From the NCBI GenBank assembly GCA_020072815.1, contig JAIQGE010000007.1:62001-126000 (forward strand): a stretch of DNA of 64,000 bases, in the 5' to 3' direction. This document shows positions 59,447 to 64,000 of this stretch, one piece after another. The position numbers and the translations under genes were made by a program. The notes under the pieces are model-generated. The model worked only from the letters and a program-made list of their open reading frames with translations. It did not search any database and had not been told where the DNA came from. This DNA is from Terriglobia bacterium (GTDB lineage Bacteria > Acidobacteriota > Terriglobia > Terriglobales > Acidobacteriaceae). The stretch's first letter is position 1. Each line of letters opens with the position of its first letter.

Positions 59447-59574
59447 TACGGGATTCCTACTGAAAATCAAGCACTTTTTCTTCGCCCTGTCACGGCCCTT
59501 AAATTATCCGTCAGAGCTGCGGAGTTGCCAAGTATATTATTGCCCTTAACTCAAGTCATCCCCGGCGATGATTT

Positions 59575-59609
59575 TGTCATTCCGAACGGAGTGAGGAATC
59601 TGCTTTGCC
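59575..59609 (+). repeat. Dispersed repeat, TGTCATTCCGAA...GTGAGGAATCTGCT family
   Basis: This is a short member of the family at 1795-1870. It is followed by CGGCGAT-type low-complexity sequence to about 59652. Confidence 0.65.
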
Positions 59610-60134
59610 GATTTCGGCGATGACGAGCGATGTCGGCGATCTCGGCGATTGGTATACCCCCACCCCTCCCTATTCATCCCAATGGTCCCAATAAACAAAG
59701 GACTTAGCCGCGGGTGATCCCAATCGCATCCCAATCAATCGGCTGAGGGTCGCTGGGGCTTTTGCCTTGGCTGAATGCTGAGTGCTGATTGCTAAATGCT
59801 TGGTTTTCAAAGACCTGTTTCCCGCCGCCTGGGCGGCCGGGGCCTTCAGCCCATGCTCGCGTCAAAGTCAATAGGGTTCAGGGCCAAATCCCCGGATTTT
59901 CGGGGCTCAGCCAAAGGCTAATGGCTAGGTGCTAAAGGCTGGTTGTTCTCTATTTTACCATCCATTCGCCCTGTGTAAAGTGCGAAGAAGGACAGCGGCG
60001 CCGAGCAGAAGGACATTGAACCGCTCAGAATTGCCCTGAACCTACAAACATGCCTCAGGATGTGTCGTCTTGAGCGCAGTGCCGCGCGAACCAATCGCGG
60101 CACGGAGTCGAAAGTTGCACCGCATCCAGTACCA
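59610..60134. other. Gene-free low-complexity stretch
   Basis: About 525 bp without a supported gene. It contains TCGGCGAT tandem units (59627-59652) and two tracts of TGCTGAGTGCTGATTGC-like and GGCTAATGGCTAGGTGC-like sequence (about 59770-59805 and 59905-59945). Nothing else was recognised. It ends at the second copy of the 69-bp repeat. Confidence 0.5.
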
Positions 60135-60202
60135 CGTGCCATCCCGAACCGCAACGGCGAGCCTTGGTGAGCCGGCGCAGCGTGAGGGATCTGCTCCGCG
60201 GG
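60135..60202 (+). repeat. Dispersed 69-bp repeat, copy B
   Basis: This is the same element as 55787-55855 in the same orientation. Between it and the tRNA gene (60203-60576) there is no supported ORF. A TATAAA box at 60554-60559 probably belongs to the tRNA promoter. Confidence 0.85.
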
Positions 60203-60576
60203 TCTGTGGGGTCAGTGCGTGAGTGTGTGCCACACTTCTCTTGCCAACCACCACAAGAACACGATCGTGGCCGCAGCTTCCACGGCGTACACCTTTATCA
60301 GGGTGAAAATCCGATGAGGATTGGGGAGAGGATCGGAATTACGGGAACGGGCTGCCAAGACGCAAATCTCCTTCCCGGCTGAAAGAGATTGGCGACGGCC
60401 AGATCGTTATCCTTAGCTTTGCCCCAGCCGGAGGGCACAATACATGGTGAACTAGCTGAAAAACGGGAGCTAAACAACTACTAGCAAAGTCAGAATAGCA
60501 GGGCCAAATCGGCGGTGCAAGCCAAAAATCCGACGAGGCCCCATCTTTCGGTGTATAAAATGGAAGAAGATTCACT

Positions 60577-60653
60577 GGGGCCGTAGCTCAGCTGGATAGA
60601 GCGAGAGTTTCCTAAACTCTAGGTCGGCGGTTCGACTCCGCCCGGCCCCTCCA
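60577..60653 (+). tRNA. tRNA-Arg (anticodon CCT)
   Basis: This is a 77-base cloverleaf. The acceptor stem is GGGGCCG/CGGCCCC, with D arm AGCTCAGCTGGATAGAGC. The anticodon stem AGAGT/ACTCT has loop TTCCTAA, and the T arm contains GGTTCGACTCC. The discriminator is T and the CCA is encoded. The CA of CCA is also the start of a 10-bp inverted repeat (CATTAAAGGC at 60652-60661 with 60682-60691). The 3' 57 bases are duplicated at 61031-61087. Confidence 0.97.
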
Positions 60654-60705
60654 TTAAAGGCCTTTATCAGCAGTTGCTGACGCCTTTAATGAAAAGGAGG
60701 AATGT

Positions 60706-60951
60706 ATGGAGATAGATGAGTATCGGGCCATTGATCCGGCCGCGTTGATCCTAAGAGGCAAAGCCTTGGAAATTTACTACCTGATTCACCATCCACATGA
60801 ACCATCGATTGAAGAATTGCACCAGGCGCTTGCAAAAGCAACGCCTGAAGAACTCCAAGGTACGCTCGCACAGGCAAAAGCGTTTGTCGCTTACGCAACC
60901 GCAGTGGTAAAAGCCATCGAAACGCTGCCGAGCAAAGGAAAGGCCGCGTAA
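60706..60951 (+). CDS. Small protein inside the tRNA-bounded mini-element
   Basis: This is an 81-residue acidic helical protein starting at ATG 60706 with AAGGAGG 6 bases upstream, the strongest ribosome binding site of this region. The sequence reads MEIDEYRAIDPAALILRGKA, then LEIYYLIHHPHEPSIEELHQALAKATPEELQGTLAQAKAFVAYATAVVKAIETL. It is followed by a rho-independent terminator. It is the only gene between the tRNA and its duplicated 3' part. I do not recognise the family. It has neither integrase nor DNA-binding motifs. Confidence 0.75.
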   Translation: MEIDEYRAIDPAALILRGKALEIYYLIHHPHEPSIEELHQALAKATPEELQGTLAQAKAFVAYATAVVKAIETLPSKGKAA

Positions 60952-60974
60952 AAACCTAAACGAAGATTCCAACA

Positions 60975-61004
60975 GCCGAGCCGGATTTCAGGCTCGGCAT
61001 TTTT
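60975..61004 (+). terminator. Rho-independent terminator of the mini-element gene
   Basis: GCCGAGCC (60975-60982) pairs with GGCTCGGC (60991-60998) across an 8-base loop, followed by ATTTTT. The structure is a canonical terminator. Confidence 0.92.
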
Positions 61005-61030
61005 GTTGGCCGGCCCCCGGACTCCGACGT

Positions 61031-61087
61031 TAGAGCAAGAGTTTCCTAAACTCTAGGTCGGCGGTTCGCCTCCGCCCGGCCCCTCCA
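61031..61087 (+). repeat. Duplicated 3' part of tRNA-Arg (att-like site)
   Basis: This 57-bp stretch repeats 60597-60653 with two changes (G to A before the anticodon stem, A to C in the T loop). It lacks the 5' third of the tRNA, so it is not a functional tRNA. A full tRNA plus a 3' fragment downstream in the same direction is the footprint of site-specific integration into a tRNA gene. The two sites are 434 bp apart. Confidence 0.88.
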
Positions 61088-61088
61088 C

Positions 61089-62237
61089 TCAGCTCGTCGC
61101 CTTAGGCTCATTTCGATCTGCATGTGCCACTGTTTTTTTCGCCACGGTTTTCTTTTGCGTGGTCGTCTTCTTGGTCACAGTAAATTCTCCCTCCAGGATT
61201 TCGCCCGAGCTGAGAAGCACTGGATGTTTTGCAGGTTCAGGAAATGTCAAGCTGCTCGACAATGTTTCAAGTTCGCTAAGAACGTTCTGATCCGTGCCCT
61301 CTTTATTCTCGGTGTTCACATGGATTTCGACCTTCAAGCCTCGCTCGATCTGCCCAAAGAGGCGACGAATATCTGTCCTAACGCCATTTTCTAGTTCGGA
61401 TTTTCGCCCATCCTTAGAATAGCCAGTCAGCACCAGCTTGGTTGATTCCTCAACGAGCTCATCAATACTGGTTTCGACGTGTTCCGTCAGTTCCTCCAGC
61501 GCTCGTCCTTTAAGGCCCATGTCACTCAACTTCGCCCGCATGGTCCTGATCTCTTCGAACTTCTTCCACGAGTCAAGAAACATGTCCACAACTTTGCCAA
61601 TTGCCAAAATGACAGGAACGGCTGCCAAGACTGCGACTGTCGGGTCTGAAGACGATAACTGTTGTAGTACAGCGGGCTGAACTTCACCGGTCACAGCTTC
61701 GCTCACGTGCTCAACTAAGCGATTGATGAAACTCAATTCCTTGGCCAGCAAACCAATGTGATTACTGAATATGTCACGTGGAATCAAAAACGCTATATCG
61801 GCGGAGCCAGTCTCTAGGGGGGCCTCTTGGAGCTTGAGGGTTTTTAGATTTTTAATTGCTCCTCGAACAGTCTCAAGAAAGCCCGCTCTTTTCGAGGTCA
61901 GGTCTTGTACGTAGTCGCGAGCCACAGATGGAGTCATCGCGTTCGTCTGCACTGCGTTCTTGACCTTATTTGACATGGCTGGATCAAAGAAATCCCCACC
62001 ACCCATAGCGTTGATATCAACAGCTTGGGTTGGCGTGATTGCGTCGCGCAACTTAGGTGCAGAAGCCTCGAGTGAGGCGAGCGCATCGGCAAGTGCTTCT
62101 TGGTGCTGCGGTTCTGCCGGTGAGCTGGTCAGATCGGTAAGCGCAGTTTCGATGGCGTCGAGGCTAGATTGTATCTGGAGTTTTTTTTCAGCAGCCTCTA
62201 ACAACGACAGAAGGGCGTACAGTTTTCCAGTTGTCAT
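61089..62237 (-). CDS. Unrecognised 382-residue protein with one hydrophobic segment
   Basis: This protein starts at ATG 62237 behind a sigma70-type promoter. It is mostly helical and acidic (YALLSLLEAAEKKLQIQSSLDAIETALTDL, EALADALASLEASAPKLRDAI). It has a GGGDFFDP segment, a hydrophobic stretch VAVLAAVPVILAIGKVVDMFLDSW at about 205-228 and a Lys/Thr-rich tail (TVTKKTTTQKKTVAKKT). The stop lies 1-2 bp from the duplicated tRNA end, so it may be cargo of an integrated element on that side. The base composition is more AT-rich than the core chromosome. The family and function are unknown. Confidence 0.75.
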   Translation of the reverse strand: MTTGKLYALLSLLEAAEKKLQIQSSLDAIETALTDLTSSPAEPQHQEALADALASLEASAPKLRDAITPTQAVDINAMGGGDFFDPAMSNKVKNAVQTNAMTPSVARDYVQDLTSKRAGFLETVRGAIKNLKTLKLQEAPLETGSADIAFLIPRDIFSNHIGLLAKELSFINRLVEHVSEAVTGEVQPAVLQQLSSSDPTVAVLAAVPVILAIGKVVDMFLDSWKKFEEIRTMRAKLSDMGLKGRALEELTEHVETSIDELVEESTKLVLTGYSKDGRKSELENGVRTDIRRLFGQIERGLKVEIHVNTENKEGTDQNVLSELETLSSSLTFPEPAKHPVLLSSGEILEGEFTVTKKTTTQKKTVAKKTVAHADRNEPKATS

Positions 62238-62267
62238 CTCGTACCTATTTCGGGAGGGGGCGGCTTC

Positions 62268-62296
62268 ATTCTAGCAGTAGGTTTTTGCAGAGGCAA
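62268..62296 (-). promoter_or_regulatory. Sigma70-type promoter of the 382-residue protein
   Basis: On the minus strand TTGCCT (62291-62296), a 17-base spacer and TAGAAT (62268-62273) lie about 30 bp upstream of the ATG at 62237. Confidence 0.55.
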
Positions 62297-62681
62297 ACAA
62301 TAATCAAAAGCTTCTTGGATTCGACATTTTCCCCCGTTATCCCTCAAAGTCGTGTCGTGGCCAGCAAGGCCGGGAGGATTTACACGCGCCTTCTCCGCCT
62401 CAAGCAAGCGCTGAGCCGGCATCCGGACCCAGCCCGTTCCAACTAACAGCGGGGCCAAGCGCGCAAACCAGGGCATTATGAGGACATCCTTTGGTCTTAA
62501 CCATTCTTGTCTTTCGCCTCCGCAACAAATCCGTTTCCCCGGCGTTCTACGTATTGAAAACAGCGGTGAAATCGCCGGAATGACAGTTTTTGTCATGCTT
62601 TTCGGACCAATTATCGAACAACCGATGAAACGAAACCGGGTTTAAGGACACTAGATAGGTAAGGGAAATACCGCAGGCTAC
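62297..62681. other. Intergenic region, no supported gene
   Basis: About 385 bp between divergent genes. A short inverted repeat TGACA...TGTCA (62581-62595) and low-complexity sequence are present. The open frames here have no family pattern and overlap each other on both strands. Confidence 0.5.
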
Positions 62682-63014
62682 ATGACGCAGGCAGCAAGAC
62701 CCAACGACGGACCTGCCGATGAAGCGCAAAGAGGCTGGTACTTCCAAAAGAGCAAGCGATCTCAGGATCTGGAGGAGACTGTGGACATCATTGACGCGTT
62801 ATTCGGGTGCTGGCATAGAAATACGACCTTCCCCCTGACCAGCAAGCGAGAACATCGCCATTCGGAAGCGGCTTCGCAGACGGGCACGTACGTGGTTTGC
62901 CTGGATTGCGGCAAGGAATTTGCTTACGACTGGAAGAAGATGAGGGTTCTCGGCTCCGGCACACAGCGGTCTTTCGCCAACGTGCATGCACAGTTGGAGG
63001 CCAAGGCCAGCTGA
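62682..63014 (+). CDS. Small Cys/His protein, possible zinc binding
   Basis: This is a 110-residue protein. The core FGCWHRNTTFPLTSKREHRH and GTYVVCLDCGKEFAYDWKKMRV contain Cys and His pairs (CWH, CLDCG) that could bind one zinc. Proteins with the CxHxxTTFP...YVVCLDCGKEFxYDW pattern are common and uncharacterised in Acidobacteriota. The first 35 residues from ATG 62682 look non-conserved. No other good start with a ribosome binding site was found. Confidence 0.75.
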   Translation: MTQAARPNDGPADEAQRGWYFQKSKRSQDLEETVDIIDALFGCWHRNTTFPLTSKREHRHSEAASQTGTYVVCLDCGKEFAYDWKKMRVLGSGTQRSFANVHAQLEAKAS

Positions 63015-63036
63015 AGTTGTAAAGGGAGTCCAGGGG

Positions 63037-63150
63037 ATGAATTTACAAGTAAAACACTTCCGGGTGGCGGATGTGGTCACGTCCGCTTTCATGGTTTATC
63101 TGTGGTACAACCCTCCTGTCCATCTCGCTCTGGCCAGGATGATGTTCTAA
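63037..63150 (+). CDS. Very small ORF (37 residues) with strong ribosome binding site
   Basis: ATG 63037 is preceded by GGGAG and CAGGGG. The product begins MNLQVKHFRVADVVTSAF, continues VYLWYNPPVHLALA and ends at TAA 63150. It could be a small membrane-associated peptide or a leader. It follows the Cys/His protein gene by 22 bp, so cotranscription is likely. There is no family support. Confidence 0.35.
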   Translation: MNLQVKHFRVADVVTSAFMVYLWYNPPVHLALARMMF

Positions 63151-63204
63151 CCGCAAAACTTTTTGAGACGGATACGTAGATGAGCACGCGGGCCCGGCAG
63201 GATT

Positions 63205-63999
63205 TCATTCCGGTTCTGGTTTCCTGCCGGCCGCCTCCACTGACGGCTGCTCCATCTCAATGATCTCCACCCACTCGGCTTTGCTTGTCTTCACAAACAC
63301 CACTTTTCCACCCAGCAGTTCGGCGGCGGCCTGCGGCGAGAGATCGCGGTGGTAGTCAAAGAATTTCCGGTTCAACCGCTCCCAGGCTTCTGACCGGAAC
63401 CACGGCGCCGCCTCATATTTGGTGGAAAATAAATATGCCACCTGGTAGCTGGTTTGTTGGAAGCTGGTTTGCTGGAAGTTGGCCCGCATCGTCCGCGCTT
63501 TGAGGACTTCTTCCGCGGTAGAGTCGCGCACCGCCACCACCTGATGCGGACGCGCCGCGTATCCCAGATAAGGTTTGGTGAGTTCGTCGGTGGCCGGCCA
63601 GGCGGTCAGCACCGTGGCATCTTTTTCGTGGTCGGCAAGAAAACGCGCCGCGCTGACGTGCAGGTTCACGTAGTCCTTGTATCGCAGATTGTCCTCCGGA
63701 GCGAACCGGTACGGCGGATCAAACAGCAGCGCCATCACAAAACAGATGATCATGATTGCCGCCGGCCATTCCCAGCGTTGCACGCGCCTCCGCAGTGTGG
63801 ACATGCCGAGGATGATCACCAGCGGATAAGCGGCGAGCAGGTAGCGCGTGAGCAAGGCGCCTCCGAGCAGGGAGAACGCGACCACGTGCGCCAGCATGAT
63901 CACGGCAAATTGCAGTTGCACGGGAATGGTGATGCGCGGGCGTTCTATGGATTCGCCGTCGCCGGCGGCGTCCATCACCGGGGGAAAGCGCATGGCCAC
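63205..63999 (-). CDS. C-terminal part of a multi-pass membrane protein, GT39-like (5' end outside window)
   Basis: The frame is open to the window edge, so the gene starts beyond 64000. The visible part has hydrophobic helices (LQFAVIMLAHVVAFSLLGGALLTRYLLAAYPLVIILGMSTL and WPAAIMIICFVMALLF). A soluble C-terminal domain follows (YKDYVNLHVSAARFLADHEKDATVLTAWPATDELTKPYLGY). The layout resembles the end of GT39/PMT-type glycosyltransferases or related sugar-lipid transferases. A short FQQTSFQQTSYQ tandem repeat (63445-63485, 15-bp unit) interrupts it. Confidence 0.65.
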   Translation of the reverse strand: MAMRFPPVMDAAGDGESIERPRITIPVQLQFAVIMLAHVVAFSLLGGALLTRYLLAAYPLVIILGMSTLRRRVQRWEWPAAIMIICFVMALLFDPPYRFAPEDNLRYKDYVNLHVSAARFLADHEKDATVLTAWPATDELTKPYLGYAARPHQVVAVRDSTAEEVLKARTMRANFQQTSFQQTSYQVAYLFSTKYEAAPWFRSEAWERLNRKFFDYHRDLSPQAAAELLGGKVVFVKTSKAEWVEIIEMEQPSVEAAGRKPEPE

Positions 64000-64000
64000 C

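Noticed and set aside
59252-59623. Open frame of 123 codons in the transposase island
   Set aside because: It runs through a promoter, a perfect 12-bp hairpin and a dispersed repeat, and shows no conserved pattern.
56015-59705. Similar GGACTTA-containing stretches at about 56019-56055 and 59667-59705 as ends of an insertion sequence
   Set aside because: Similarity is short and broken. It looks like another dispersed repeat, and no terminal inverted repeats for the IS1595 transposase could be shown.
1-64000. CRISPR array
   Set aside because: No regularly spaced repeats of 24-40 bp with unique spacers were seen. The tandem repeats found (11589, 51760, 63445) are contiguous without spacers.

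Overview
The window reads as chromosome of a high-GC soil-type bacterium, most probably an Acidobacteriota (Terriglobia/Koribacter-like) genome. This is an inference from gene families (MNIO/DUF692 operon, DUF3455, DUF4919, DUF4388, lipoproteins with GC-rich codon use), the frequent GTG/TTG starts, and short dispersed repeats placed at gene 3' ends. No rRNA and no CRISPR array was seen; one tRNA is present.

Layout. 1-5.4 kb: housekeeping and small genes (DUF4919 protein, CoA-binding protein, RarA/MgsA AAA+ ATPase, lipoprotein, SpoU-type RNA methyltransferase). 5.4-9.0 kb (minus strand): a compact RiPP-type operon of the bufferin/HvfABCD kind, with a Cys-rich exported precursor, a leaky terminator, an MNIO (DUF692) enzyme, a frameshifted DUF2063 partner, DoxX and a metallopeptidase. 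9.4-13.3 kb: TsaC/YrdC, YdcF-like, DUF92 protein and a YVTN-type beta-propeller lipoprotein.

13.4-38.9 kb is a large chemosensory island with two arrays. On the minus strand, MCP-CheW-CheR-CheA-CheB-CheY-CheX form one operon. On the plus strand lie a GAFx3-PASx3 histidine kinase, a lone receiver and an NtrC-type sigma54 activator. Next come an unrecognised 601-residue protein and then a Pil-Chp-like operon (PilH-like receiver, CheW, MCP, CheR, two-Hpt CheA with receiver, CheB, pseudo-receiver-DUF4388, receiver with coiled coil). Three of these promoter regions carry a -24/-12 sigma54 promoter preceded by the same 17-bp palindrome (AGTCTCA-N3-TGAGACT type). I infer that the activator at 25.3 kb controls both arrays and the unknown protein.

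39-49.5 kb: sodium:solute symporter, PPK2, DUF3455 protein, then a peptidoglycan recycling group (MurA, MurQ, AmiE-like serine hydrolase and a fused AmiE-NamZ protein) and a DUF72 protein. 49.5-55.7 kb: two overlapping Xer-type recombinases, a TPR protein, a DUF2059 protein, a helical-repeat protein and a Tat-exported amidase.

55.7-62.3 kb is an AT-richer accessory island. It holds an IS1595 transposase, an AlbA/Schlafen-type ATP-binding protein with a start codon inside a strong hairpin, and two tiny genes. It also has a promoter-hairpin pair that looks like a small RNA, and dispersed repeats. tRNA-Arg(CCT) lies here, and its 3' 57 bp is duplicated 434 bp downstream around an 81-codon gene (a miniature integrated element). 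The window ends in the C-terminal part of a membrane protein on the minus strand.
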